A stretch of DNA of 64,000 nt, taken from NCBI GenBank assembly GCA_013399115.1, contig VXAA01006528.1:320834-384833 (forward strand), given 5' to 3'. A model generated the notes under the pieces. That model was not told the origin of the DNA. It made no database searches and saw nothing but the letters and a program-made list of their open reading frames with translations. The position numbers were made by a program, and so were the translations under genes. Shown in pieces: positions 1-9,935 of the stretch; the stretch's first letter is position 1, and every line of letters starts with the position of its first letter. This DNA is from Anseranas semipalmata (taxonomy: Eukaryota > Chordata > Aves > Anseriformes > Anseranatidae).

Positions 1-929
1 TAATAGCAGGTCTGGCCTCTGCATCCCCTGAAGGAAAAGCAGAAGGCTACTCAAGCTGCCCTGTTTCTGGATGGATGCAGCCCTTCCAGCTGGGAGAAGC
101 ATCTCCTGAGTGCTGCATCTCAGTCCTGCTCTAATAAAACTCTTTGAGCATAAGCCAGCTCCAGACCTGAGCTGCTGTTGTGCTCCTGAAATGTCACATG
201 GGATTGATGGGGGTTATCTCCTAATCAAATACAACTTTGAATGCATGTGGGAAGAGGTGTGCTGTATTGAGTGCGGCAATTTTAGTGGCTTATCACAAGT
301 GCCTTTTATAACTAGACACAGGTCTGGGCACACACTCCCTGCAGGCCCCTTGTAATCATCTGTACAGAAAAATACAGTGCTAATGCAAGCTATTAAGGAG
401 ATGGTGTTATTTCTGTCGTAGCCATCAAAGTCGAGCAGTTGGTATTAACTAATACCCCACCCATTATGGCTTTGCTAGGGATCCTTAATGGTTATGCTTT
501 TGAAGGGGGGCTGCCTGCAGCTGAAGATGTACCTTTTAATTGGGAACAATAACTGCAAGGAGTAGAAGCCACGTGGCTACAAAGTGGCTGCATTAGCCTG
601 CCCAAAGCAGAGCTATTGGGATCCGCATGGATCAAATGCCCATAGAAGATGAAGGACAGAACAAAACGGTGCTTAATTAAAAATAAGCTTAGAGCAGCCA
701 GGTCAGCTCTTAGCAGGCTGAATGAACGCAGGCCCACTGTGTTGGCAGGAAATATTCTGAAATGTTGTGGATTTTTAAGTAGGACTTTGGGAAAGAAATT
801 GTTAACTTTTGAAGCTTCTTTCAACTCTGTCAAGCACTTCTGGTTTGAAAGAACTGCAGTGCCATAGCCTCTGCCTGGACTGATAGTGCCTGCGCTGGAA
901 TACCCCGTACAATGCTTTTCTCTCCCTAG
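1..929. other. Left flank, probably intron upstream of CUB-A
   Basis: I find no exon here. The first recognisable exon starts at 930 in phase 1, so an earlier exon of the same gene must lie to the left. Ovochymase-1 polyproteins normally start with a signal peptide and a first protease domain, and neither its His, Asp and Ser motifs nor its C-terminal helix can be seen in these bases. Short open frames at 110-355 and 649-867 have no family resemblance. Confidence 0.5.
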
Positions 930-1050
930 CGGCTGTGCCAAGCCCCCTTCCTGGGCCAGACCAGTGCAGTCCCCAAGGCATGCTGGTCTTTGGAGAAAGC
1001 GGCCGTGTTCGGTACCCCCAGTCCTTGGAGGATGACTACCCTGACAACAG
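930..1050 (+). CDS. OVCH1: OVCH1-like exon: N-terminal part of CUB-A
   Basis: Acceptor ctccctag at 922-929, donor gtatct at 1051; phase 1 in, phase 2 out; 121 bases, open. It ends QCSPQGMLVFGESGRVRYP, then a short run to YPDN. The pattern Cys, turn, G-x-V/I-x-x-P and Y-P just before the next conserved Cys is the first strand pair of a CUB domain. The two leftover bases (AG) join the C opening the exon at 1692 to give Ser, followed at once by LCTWNI, which confirms the junction. It is too short to be found as an isolated reading frame. Confidence 0.75.
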
Positions 1051-1691
1051 GTATCTGCTGTAGCAGCCGCATGCTGGGTTTCCCTCTGGGCACCCACTGA
1101 AGCTTATCCCAGGGCTCAGAAGCACTGACTGCTGCTGGCAGTGTCCAGATCACAGCAGCTCTGTGTTCCCCACAATGCAAATCCCCAGCTACGCTCACTG
1201 GGCACGGTAATGCTGCGAGAAAAGGAAGACACAAAGTCCATTTGTAACAGAGGTTCTGTCTGAGCTGTGCTCACAAAATGGCTGTGGCTGGCTAGAGATC
1301 TGTCATGCCCTTTGTGGTCCAGCCATATCCATGTCAGCTCACACAAAGGAGCTTTCAGCTCTTGCAAGAGGCACAGAAATGAGATGAACTGGGCTGGTGG
1401 TGTCATCAGCACAACACAAAGCTATCACTGCTGTAAGGAAGTATCACTTCCCACCTAGTGCTGAACAAATTCATAGCAGTCTTCTGCTATTGGTAGCTCT
1501 TCTCAGATGATGATAACATGATAAAGGACTTAAAAATAAATAAATTACCAAGTGGGGTTGGTGACATCAGTTGTCAGCTTCTGGTGCGTGCTTCAGGTAA
1601 GTAGCTGCTGGAGGTTCCCAGCCCAAGGTGGGACTGACCAGGGCTAGGCTCAGCCATGCAGCTACATGCCTTTACTATTGCTTGCTTCTAG

Positions 1692-1825
1692 CCTGTGCAC
1701 CTGGAATATAACAGTGCCGGAGGAGAAAATCATCCTGATATACTTCACCAAATTAGATGTAGAGTATCAAGTTGCATGTGACAGTGACTATGTGTCCCTC
1801 TACTCGAGCAGAAGAGAGCTGATCA
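1692..1825 (+). CDS. OVCH1: OVCH1-like exon: central part of CUB-A
   Basis: Acceptor gcttctag, donor gtaagt at 1826; phase 2 in, phase 1 out; 134 bases, open. It encodes CTWNITVPEEKIILIYFTKL and then CDSDYVSLYSSRREL. This is the C-x-W-x-I motif, a beta strand, then the second Cys pair region with D-Y-V-x-L-Y, as in other CUB domains. WNIT holds a possible N-glycosylation site. An ATG at 1666 followed by Leu/Ala codons imitates a signal peptide, but it lies in the intron just before the acceptor and is not a start. Confidence 0.85.
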
Positions 1826-2719
1826 GTAAGTCTGGGTACCTTAGAGAAGTGAGGGGTACTGGGTATAGTTTCATTCACTGTCATGAAGAACAACAAAAAT
1901 CTAGCTGGCTTTGAGAAGCTTTTTTATTATTATTATTTTTTATTTTGTGCTATGAATCTAACAAGCTGGGGGTGACACCTAAATGGAGCGGGGCAGGTGG
2001 GACTGAAGGACGTGCTAATATTTGTGCTGGCATCTAGTGTAGCGTGGTGGGCTAAGGTGTCTCAACTATGTTTTTTAGCTGTACATAATTCTCTGTGCCC
2101 AATCTGCCTTGTTTCCCATATACCTGTTTTACTCCTATGGACCATAGGTAGCAGAGTAAACTGAGTGCTTAGCCTTGCTTGGCTGGTGCACGTCTAGCTG
2201 ACTTTATGATACGTTAGCATTGCCAGCAAGTGTGTTAGAGATGCAGCTCAGAAAGGCTGGCTATTTGTCATTTCAAAACTGGTTATATGCACAGCAAGCA
2301 TACAGATAACTGAGTAACTTCAGAGGTGAGAGCAAAAGACAAGTGGCTTCTTGCCCCTTTGTAAGGTGTTCTTAATACTGAACTGATTGACAATAAATAT
2401 TTCAAGCAAATACTGGCTACCTCTCCACTCTGAGTACTAATGCCGATGTGCTAATAATAGCCTAACATCCTTAGTCCATGCAATGCATCCTCTAGGAATA
2501 CTCAATTGTTCATATGGTTGTTTTGGATGAAGTCCCATCTCTTCAGTTTTTCTATATAGCCTCTAAATATTTTATAGGTAATGAAAGCTGAACAGTCTCT
2601 CCATTCAGTGTGAGATGAGACCTTCATGATGGTATTTTAGCTTAATGAATCACTGCGAGATTTGCCTGAATAAATGTGTGCTCTGTCCACCCTTACCACC
2701 AAATCCTTGTCTCCCTCAG

Positions 2720-2860
2720 GTAAAGTCTGTGGGGACATGTTCCCAGCCCCGCTGCTGATAGAGTCGGACCAGGCCACCGTTACGTTTGTTTCTGATGGGA
2801 GCAATGCCGGCCGTGGGTTCGAACTCGCCTTCACAGCCGTCCATAAGGAGTCTGAAGCAG
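2720..2860 (+). CDS. OVCH1: OVCH1-like exon: C-terminal part of CUB-A
   Basis: Acceptor ctccctcag, donor gtgacc at 2861; phase 1 in and out; 141 bases, open. It encodes VCGDMFPAPLLIESDQATVT, then FVSDGSNAGRGFELAFTAV. The Cys-Gly near the start, the V-x-F-x-S-D strand and R-G-F-x-L-x-F are the standard last third of a CUB domain. S-D-G is the region that in many CUBs helps bind calcium. CUB-A is complete over three exons with no lesion. Confidence 0.88.
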
Positions 2861-3033
2861 GTGACCTTGCCCGCTCTATAGAAATGCCTATCCTCTCCTT
2901 TCTGACCCCCTTAAAATGAAAAACTATCCTTAGTGTGCCTGGCAGCCTTAAAAATCAAGCTGTTGGTGTGGGTTTATTAAAAGCGCAGAGTAATCCCAGC
3001 CACTAAATTCTCTTTTCTCTCTCTGTGTTGTAG

Positions 3034-3164
3034 GTTCGGGCTGTGGGAGTGTTGCAATGCTAGAGGAAGAGGGGAAGATTGATTCTGCTAACTACCCTGG
3101 CTTGTATCCCAGGAACACGAAGTGCCACTGGCTCATCGAGGCTCCAGTAGAGTATGCTGTAAAG
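3034..3164 (+). CDS. OVCH1: OVCH1-like exon: N-terminal part of CUB-B
   Basis: Acceptor gtgttgtag, donor gtaata at 3165; phase 1 in, phase 0 out; 131 bases, open. It encodes GSGCGSVAMLEEEGKIDSAN, then YPGLYPRNTKCHWLIEAPVE. This is the full CUB start: Cys-Gly, G-K-I-x-S, Y-P-x-x-Y-P-x-N and C-x-W-x-I-x-A-P. The intron lies inside the domain after A-V-K, whereas in CUB-A it lies before the C-x-W motif, so the domains do not share one intron pattern. Confidence 0.9.
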
Positions 3165-4205
3165 GTAATAAAAGGAGAAACTGCACTTAAACCTCTGCAC
3201 TGAGAACGGTTCAGAGGAGCGATTCAATAAAATCCTGCCAGGAACATCTGTGACACGCAAGACTGTAAATTGTAAGGTTTCTAGGTCACTGACTCTTTGC
3301 AGGGCATATTTTGTCAATTAGACATCACCTCTGAACTAGTGTACGGAGCTGCTGTGACTGTTGTAAGTGCTTTAAGTCTGTAGGCACCAATCTCATCCCT
3401 ACATAGCTTTACCTTGAAGGCCAGCACAGAGTTCTGGGGGTAAAGGGGAGGCAGAGATCATATTGCAAACAACAGCCAGCTTTTTCCTCACAGCAGTGTC
3501 AATGCCCCCGAGCTACTCCTTAGCCTTATACCAAGATGTTTGCTTCTTGTTGTGCATGGGCTGTATGGTAATAGTTCCCACTCACAGTAGCAGCATCTAT
3601 TTAGTTTTACTGCCTGTCACCGTTAGCGTGCAGCAAGCATCCAGCTGAGATTGTCCCACGGTGACATCTTACATCGTTCAGAGCAGCAACATCTTTCCTC
3701 CCTACTGCCTTAGCTAAGGGGTGGAAAAACTGTGTTAAACCTAGGGATGCTCAAGGGTATGAAAACCTATTCTTCACGTTGCCACTTCTCTGCTAGCGTG
3801 AGAACTTGTGGTAAGGATTAAAAACAAACCAAACAAACAAATCACCCATTCTCCATGCTTGAAGGAAAAGCTCTTGAAAGGGCATTCCATATGGGACACT
3901 GACCTTTCAAAAGTAAAAGGCATTGAGTGTCCCAGTAGAGATGACAGCAGAAATCCCTGAAGACAAAGCTTAGTCCAGATGCATGTTCTTCAGTCCTGTC
4001 TGTAGCCCTGCACAGGGGGAAGCAGTCAGCACCATCATGCCAAGATTGCCCATGGATAGTTTTGATGCAAAATACAACACACTTGTCAAAGAAAGCCATG
4101 CCCAAATTCCAAATGTAACTTTTCTCCAGCCCATGGTTAAGAAGGCTAAGTGCTTCAGCTACTACTTCCCTCCTGATGATTCCCTCTTGCTTGTCCTCTT
4201 TGCAG

Positions 4206-4299
4206 CTGGAGTTTGAAGACTTTGCTGTTGAACTTAGCTCAGGTTGTATTTATGATGCTGTTACTGTTTACAGTGATGAAGAAGAGGAAAACCAGCTGG
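4206..4299 (+). CDS. OVCH1: OVCH1-like exon: central part of CUB-B
   Basis: Acceptor cctctttgcag, donor gtgagt at 4300; phase 0 in, phase 1 out; 94 bases, open. It encodes LEFEDFAVELSSGCIYDAVT followed by VYSDEEEENQL. The F-x-D-F strand, the Cys and the D-A-V-x-V-Y strand are the middle of a CUB domain. Both flanking junctions keep frame with the exons at 3034 and 6049. A run of acidic residues occupies the loop that in other CUBs carries the D-G turn. Confidence 0.88.
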
Positions 4300-5024
4300 G
4301 TGAGTGACACGAATGCATGAGTAACATGAATAGTTTCAGTTTCAAATTAGAAATCCCTGTGGAAACAGGTGTCTCATCACCAAAATATGCTCTCTGTTAA
4401 TGTGATACCACTGGAAGGTTGGTGTAAGGGCTTCTGCAGCAGCTTTGGTGTTTCTGTCTTGCCTACCTTGGCCAAGTGTACCATTGGCACAGGAGACCCC
4501 ATGTCCTGATTAAGGCTACACTTTTCCATGGACAGCTGGCTGGTGTTGTGGGGCTGGGTACAGGACCGTGGTTCATGTTCTGCTGCAGAGCCAGCTGAGC
4601 ACTCAAGTGTGCTGCTGGATCAGGTCTCTGCTCTGCATCTCTCTATCAAAGGAGAGAGCAAGAGCAATTTTCCTCTAAGTCTCATTAAGAAGACAAATAT
4701 TTAAAGTAAGGCAGAGTGAAAGCATGGTTGTCGATTGGTGTCTAACTCCACTGGAATGGACGTGAATTCTTTATGTATTCAGCTAATTTTGTTGGAATTT
4801 CATTAATGAAAAATTTCTAACCTGAGGCATCACTTTCCTATGCTTTCAGAAGGAAATATTTTTTTAATATTTCACTTTAAATCTGCTTCAGTTTTATTAA
4901 TATAAAAATCTTTAACTTTAGTGAAATAAATGTTCTTAATTTTCTTTTCTTGAACATCTATATTTCCAGATGTTCTTTCTGCTTGGACCAAATGAAAGCA
5001 TGTTGTAACACTCCAGCTTTTTTC

Positions 5025-5050
5025 AAAAAAAAAAAAAAAAAAAAAAAAAA
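5025..5050. repeat. Poly(A) tract
   Basis: 26 consecutive A in the intron between the second and third exons of CUB-B. I see no LINE or SINE body next to it. Confidence 0.95.
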
Positions 5051-6048
5051 TTCCAGGCACCACGCTCAGTTCAGCAGAGCTTGATATCTATTCCGAAGGT
5101 GAAAAGCAATCTGGTGCTCAGAAGTGAAGATACTTGAGTTGAATTCTAGCTAACTCTTTACAGGCCTGTATATGAACCAAAAGACAGAGTAGGGTGATGA
5201 GGAGGTGGTGTTCTTTTCTTTATACCAAACAAGCTGAGTAAGAGGCTCAAACTGTCCCGTGTTTGCCACTGGCAAGTGATCTTTAGCAAACTGCTTCCAT
5301 TTTGTCCCCATCTGTTTCATAGTGGCAATTTAGTTGCATGTGTTTACCAAGTGCTGAATAAGTATTAACATTACAGTTCCCTTGAAAAGAAATCTGGTTT
5401 CCATTGGAAATATGTGTATTTAAACGGGGGGAAGAAGGCTGGCAAACTCAAACCTGGAATCTTCCAGGGGAGCGCTTACAGCATCCCAAAGCATTTCACT
5501 TGATGCATGCTTTCCAGCACATCTTTGCCATAGGAAACTCAGATTCTTACAGGAAAAACTCCTTTGGAATAGAGTGCAAGTTCTCTGTCCAGCTGCAACT
5601 ATGGGACTTCCAGATGCTATGCAAACTTTCAAAAGGTAGAGGAAACGTCATGGTAGCTGTTTTCTAGGTCCTCAAGCTGTCCACATCGACCATTTGGGAG
5701 AGACTTTGCTAGCACCCCACAGTAGTGACAAATACAGTCCTCAAGTGGGATTTCTTTGTGCAGTGGAGGGCATTCACATGGTCTGTTCAAGATTACTCGT
5801 AATTCCACCATAAGAAAGCTAGGATTATTTTTGCATATGTGTAACATGATCGTAGGAGATTAATTCTGGCTGCTATGGTTTATGCGTGTTACTGACCATT
5901 GTCGTGCAAGTGCATCTTCTGATTAAAACGGAACTTTTTCAGAAAGTCACCAAGTCTCTAGGTTTTGTTTTTGTGATTAAAAGCCACAAGTGCTTAAGGG
6001 ATGACATTTAAAAATATTTAAAATACACGTTCTTGCTCCTTCCCACAG

Positions 6049-6177
6049 CTAATCTCTGTGGATTCTCAACTCCCAAGCCAGTGTTGAGTCCAGGAAATAC
6101 TATGCTAGTGCATTTTAGAAGTGATGGGGAGAACAACTTCAGAGGGTTCAGAGCCCAGCTCACTTTTGTTCTTTCAG
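6049..6177 (+). CDS. OVCH1: OVCH1-like exon: C-terminal part of CUB-B
   Basis: Acceptor ccttcccacag, donor gttagt at 6178; phase 1 in and out; 129 bases, open. It encodes ANLCGFSTPKPVLSPGNTML, then VHFRSDGENNFRGFRAQLTF. L-C-G, the V-x-F-x-S-D strand and the R-G-F-x-A turn close CUB-B. The domain is intact. Confidence 0.9.
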
Positions 6178-6629
6178 GTTAGTAGAGAGATGCCTGCTGT
6201 GTCTAACAATGTCTGCATCATCTGCATCTATTCTTAGACATCTGAGCCTATTTTTTAGCCTAATCCTGCTGCATTCTGTCAGTCATTTAAAAAGACAATA
6301 GATACTTGTGGCAGAGCTGCCTTTCCTGAATAAGGGAGATGAAGCAGGGTTTTTTATTTCTCACTGAGAAATGAGATGACTAACTTCTGATACGTGAAAC
6401 AAACAGCTCTGTTAATTTTGTCATTCTACCATTCCCCTTGAAAACTTCATTATAGAAGAGTGTCTTGAATCTGGGGGCTAGGCTGCTATTACTGCTTTCT
6501 GCTTTTGTGGCTCTGCCAGCTACTGCTTGGGGAGAGGAATAACATCTACCTTCAGGTGGGCCTTTTTTAAGGGGACAGGCCAGAGCTGTTAATCTGAGTA
6601 AGAGCTAACTCTTATTTCCTCTCCTGTAG

Positions 6630-6698
6630 AGGAGGCAAGAAGAGAAGAGTCAGGATTAGCTACTGCACCGATGTTGCCTCTGAGGGATGTCCCCTTAG
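6630..6698 (+). CDS. OVCH1: OVCH1-like exon: short linker between CUB-B and SP2
   Basis: Acceptor ctcctgtag, donor gtaaag at 6699; phase 1 in and out; 69 bases, open. It encodes a polar, acidic then Pro/Leu-rich stretch beginning EEARREESGLATAPMLPLRD. No domain is recognised. It fits as a connector before the pro-region Cys of SP2. Support is splice sites and phase only; a product skipping it would also stay in frame. Confidence 0.5.
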
Positions 6699-7166
6699 GT
6701 AAAGGAACTAAGTTCTGCTCAGTTGATCTGGTCTGAGGAGCTTTCCTCTAATGCGTAAGAGGATTCTGCAGAGAGGCAGATGCTTGCTGACCTCAGGTCC
6801 CCTTTTCTGCACCACTTCCATGGACAGAAAGTGGTAGGGAGGTGTCCTATCTCTCACTCCCCATACGTGTGCTATGTTGTCCCTGTTCTGGTTGCATGCA
6901 CTTCCTGCTGGGAGTGGAGACACAGGGGCAGAGGGTGGGAGAGACCTTTTTTTCAGTGCCTGAGCCTTGTTTGCTCTCTGAAGTGCTAAACTCCTTAAGA
7001 TTCCAGCTTTCATGTACCTGTTTTTCCTTCCCCCACCACTTCCAGACAGGACAGACAAATTTGGTGTCTCCTGCTTCTTTGACCTAGCTGCATCCACTGT
7101 GTGAGGTTATCTAGGAAAACTGGAAACCTGTTTGTGAATGTACAACCACTTTTCTGGCTCTTGCAG

Positions 7167-7347
7167 ACACTTGTGGCCTTCCCCCAGTGACTCCTTGGTG
7201 GCTGTTCAAGCGTGTGAGCGGGGCTGAGGAGGCCTGTCCTCACTGCTGGCCATGGCATGCTGCCCTGAACCTCCTCAGAGACTACCAGTGCAGCGCGGTT
7301 GTCATCAGCCCCACGTGGCTCCTGACAGCCGCCCACTGTGTGCAGCT
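7167..7347 (+). CDS. OVCH1: OVCH1-like exon: SP2 pro-region, activation site and catalytic His
   Basis: Acceptor tggctcttgcag, donor gtgagt at 7348; phase 1 in, phase 2 out; 181 bases, open. It starts DTCGLPPVTPWWLFKR, the usual two-chain protease linker whose Cys pairs with Cys122. The activation site follows: K-R then VSGAEEACPHCWPWH. Family members usually have R-(I/V)-(V/L)-G-G here, so Gly19 has become Ala and residue 17 Ser, while Gly18 is kept. The exon ends SPTWLLTAAHCVQL with the catalytic His57 in TAAHC and the Cys42-Cys58 pair present. Confidence 0.92.
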
Positions 7348-7762
7348 GTGAGTATGTCCAGTGTGTCCCCAGGCTGCCTCTGCTCCTCTCCACGTGCTGT
7401 GCGCTCCCCCTGCTCCTCCAGGCTGGAGAGCAAGCAGCTGGGGAGCTGCAGGTTATATTCACACCTCTGTGTCCACCCTGAGATTTCCCATCTGCCCTTC
7501 CTCTGCGATGAGTGATTTGGGAGATGGCAACTACTTGGTCTTGCCTGTGAGATCTGTTAAAGTTAATTGGACTATGTGCAATCAGAGCTGTGGCAAAGCC
7601 AGAACTGATGCAGTGCATTTGTTGTGGTGAGAAGCTCTTGCTCAGCAGTCCTGGGAATAAGTGACTAATTAGAGAAGAGCCAGAAGGGATGTATGACTGC
7701 TGAATAAGGAAGCTGTACGGCTGACTGTAAATAGCTCCAATACTTTTGCTTTCATTATACAG

Positions 7763-7835
7763 GTCCAATAAACCCTTGCACTGGACTGTGACAGTAGGAG
7801 ACCATGACAGAGCCCTGAGAGAGTCAACAGAACAG
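7763..7835 (+). CDS. OVCH1: OVCH1-like exon: SP2 strand after the catalytic His
   Basis: Acceptor cattatacag, donor gtaaaa at 7836; phase 2 in, phase 0 out; 73 bases, open. It encodes SNKPLHWTVTVGDHDRALRE and STEQ. W-x-V-x-V-G-D-H-D-R matches the strand after His57 in trypsin-like domains, where V-x-x-G-x-H/D is typical. Its small size is normal for this family. Confidence 0.85.
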
Positions 7836-8490
7836 GTAAAAACCAAGCAATGCCATTAGAAATGTTGACTGTGATATATTTGCACTTACCATATTTATCA
7901 AAACAGATCTAGATGCACAAATAGAACTGTCTTGGCAGCAAGACAAAATGACCAATACATAGCACAGGTTCAGGGATGAAAAGGGAACTCCAGTAACTTG
8001 GTCTTGTTCAGCCAACTTGCAGCTTTTAGAAGTAAGTTTTATGTCTGGTTCTTATTACTAGTGATAAAGACTTAAAAATCTAGCAGATGACTGACTGTCC
8101 TCAGTATCTTACTCTCTTGGTGCTGAAAAATATATCTGTCTATAAAAACGTTGCTGACTCTTTCCTCCTGATGGGAAGAGGAGGAAATAGATGTGGAAAA
8201 GTGACTGACACTAATCTTCTGTAATAACCTTACTGGTTTGTATTTGTGCACAGAAACAGCCATCACCATAGGCTCAGGAGGTCTAAATACATCCCAGAAA
8301 TCTTCTGAACTGAAAAACTGAGAAGTGAGGGATTTGTCTTCAGAGTTCTCCTACATTCTTTGTTTCTTTTTCATGAGCGTGGTCATTGTTTGTGGGATTT
8401 TTGCCCTCTTCCTTTACAAGTTTGCTTTCAGGATGCACTTAGAGGGCAGCTTGTCCCTTCTTTGCCCTGACCCCTCTGATGTGGTCACAG

Positions 8491-8686
8491 GTGAGACATG
8501 TTAAAACCATTGTGGTGCATCCCAACTTCGACGTGCTGAGCTATGACTTTGACATTGCCCTGGTGCAGCTAGATGTCCCTCTGGAGTACAATACAGCTGT
8601 GAGGCCAGTGTGTCTGCCCAACAGCACAGAGATGTTATCTTCTTCTTCCCTCTGCATTGTGTCTGGATGGGGGTTCATTGAAGAAG
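8491..8686 (+). CDS. OVCH1: OVCH1-like exon: SP2 with catalytic Asp102
   Basis: Acceptor gtggtcacag, donor gtgggt at 8687; phase 0 in, phase 1 out; 196 bases, open. It encodes VRHVKTIVVHPNFDVLSYDF, then DIALVQLD with catalytic Asp102, V-R-P-V-C-L-P with the Cys122 partner of the pro-region Cys, and LCIVSGWGFIEE. All are standard trypsin-family landmarks. NST in C-L-P-N-S-T is a possible N-glycosylation site. No lesion. Confidence 0.93.
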
Positions 8687-8785
8687 GTGGGTCTTCTGAT
8701 TTCTGCATTATGAACTGAACATACGCTTCCATCTCTTATTTAGTTCTTCTGCCCAGACCTAACCCAAAACTTATTTCCCAAGCAG

Positions 8786-8940
8786 ATGGGAGCCAAGCTA
8801 AGCGATTGCAGCAGATGCAAGTGCCCGTGCTTGACAATGAAATCTGTGAGAGGAATTACCACTTCAGTCACCCTGGAGGGATCACAGCCAGGATGCTTTG
8901 TGCTGGCTTTGTTTCTGTGGGAGGCCAGGACCCCTGTCAG
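8786..8940 (+). CDS. OVCH1: OVCH1-like exon: SP2 specificity-pocket exon
   Basis: Acceptor ttcccaagcag, donor gtgagg at 8941; phase 1 in, phase 0 out; 155 bases, open. It encodes DGSQAKRLQQMQVPVLDNEI then C168, MLCAGF with Cys182, and GGQDPCQ at the end. The Asp three residues before Gln192 is position 189, which gives trypsin-like preference for Lys or Arg. The usual Ser190 is Pro here. The phase 0 intron just before residue 193 is the classical position in this family. Confidence 0.92.
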
Positions 8941-9778
8941 GTGAGGTAAAACTAGAGGTGAGAGTTCTTGAAGGCATCTGCATATGGGTGTTGGTAGACC
9001 ATCTGGGGAAAGAGGCTGTCAAGGACAGAGGAGAACAACATATAGTAAATGACAGTTAAAAGCTCCAACAACCTGCAGTTCCTGAAGTGGACACTACTTA
9101 CGTGAGCAAGAGGCAGTCAATCTGTACTGCAGATGCAAGGTGCAGTGTTGCTTGGAAGTGGGACCACAGATCTTAGTATTTCTCTGGAGAGTAATGTTCA
9201 TGATGCCTGTGGAGGAAAGGATGTTCTTCCCTTACACTTTCCAAGTCCATCTCTTCCTAGTGAAATACTTCCTAATTGCAGCTGCTTCGAACCCCTTTCA
9301 AGACATGTTCTTCAAGATGATCTGTGATGATATGTACTTTTATAAAAAGCTTTTGTTCAGAGCAGTGTCCAAGAACTAACTGGTCTCCCTGAAATCATGA
9401 GGCAAGCTGGTAAGAACAGCTGAGTAAATAAAAGGCAAAGTAATTCTTACAGAGGCACTGTCAAGCTAAAATGCACTTTCTGCTCAATACCACGATCTTA
9501 TGGTGGACTGATAAATTATGTGTACCATAAAATGTGATTGACTATTGCTCTTTGGTTTTCAGCCTGTGCTCAGTCTTCATTCTACACTGATAAGCAAGCC
9601 TTTAAATCAGTCTTTGTTCCAGATCAGGGTTGAGTTGTGCCAGCAGCTGGATGCCTTGTTCTTGCACAGGGGCTTTTTTTCTTGGGCAAATCTGATCTTT
9701 GACAGCTCTCCTCTCAGCTGCAGCAGTGCAGAGGCCAGATGAGATAATTGTAAGACCCCCCTGTCTCTTGGTTCCTAG

Positions 9779-9935
9779 GGTGGCTCTGGTGGCCCCTTGG
9801 TTTGCAGGAAGGAAAATGGACGATTTATTGTCTATGGTGTTGCCAGCTGGGGTGTTGGCTGTGCCAGTCCGAAGAAACCAGGGGTCTATTCAAGGGTGAG
9901 GATTTTCCTGGACTGGATAAGACTGACAATGAAAG
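9779..9935 (+). CDS. OVCH1: OVCH1-like exon: SP2 catalytic Ser exon with Asp194 replaced by Gly
   Basis: Acceptor ttggttcctag, donor gtgagt at 9936; phase 0 in, phase 1 out; 157 bases, open. It begins GGSGGPLVC where the family has GDSGGPLVC. Ser195, Gly196, Gly197 and Cys201 remain, but Asp194, which forms the buried salt bridge with the new N-terminus on activation, is Gly. The rest, [20 protein letters not shown] and F-L-D-W-I, is normal and keeps Ser214, Gly216 and Gly226. The domain is structurally intact; catalytic competence is doubtful. This is the last exon with no frame problem downstream of CUB-A. Confidence 0.93.

Noticed and set aside
1666..1914. Apparent small secreted protein starting MPLLLLASS
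   Set aside because: The Leu-rich start is intron sequence before the acceptor of the second CUB-A exon; only 1692-1825 is coding, and phase with the exon at 930 proves it.
7010..7846. 278-codon minus-strand frame
   Set aside because: It lies antisense to two SP2 exons and the intron between; GC-rich exons on the other strand remove stops. No family resemblance.
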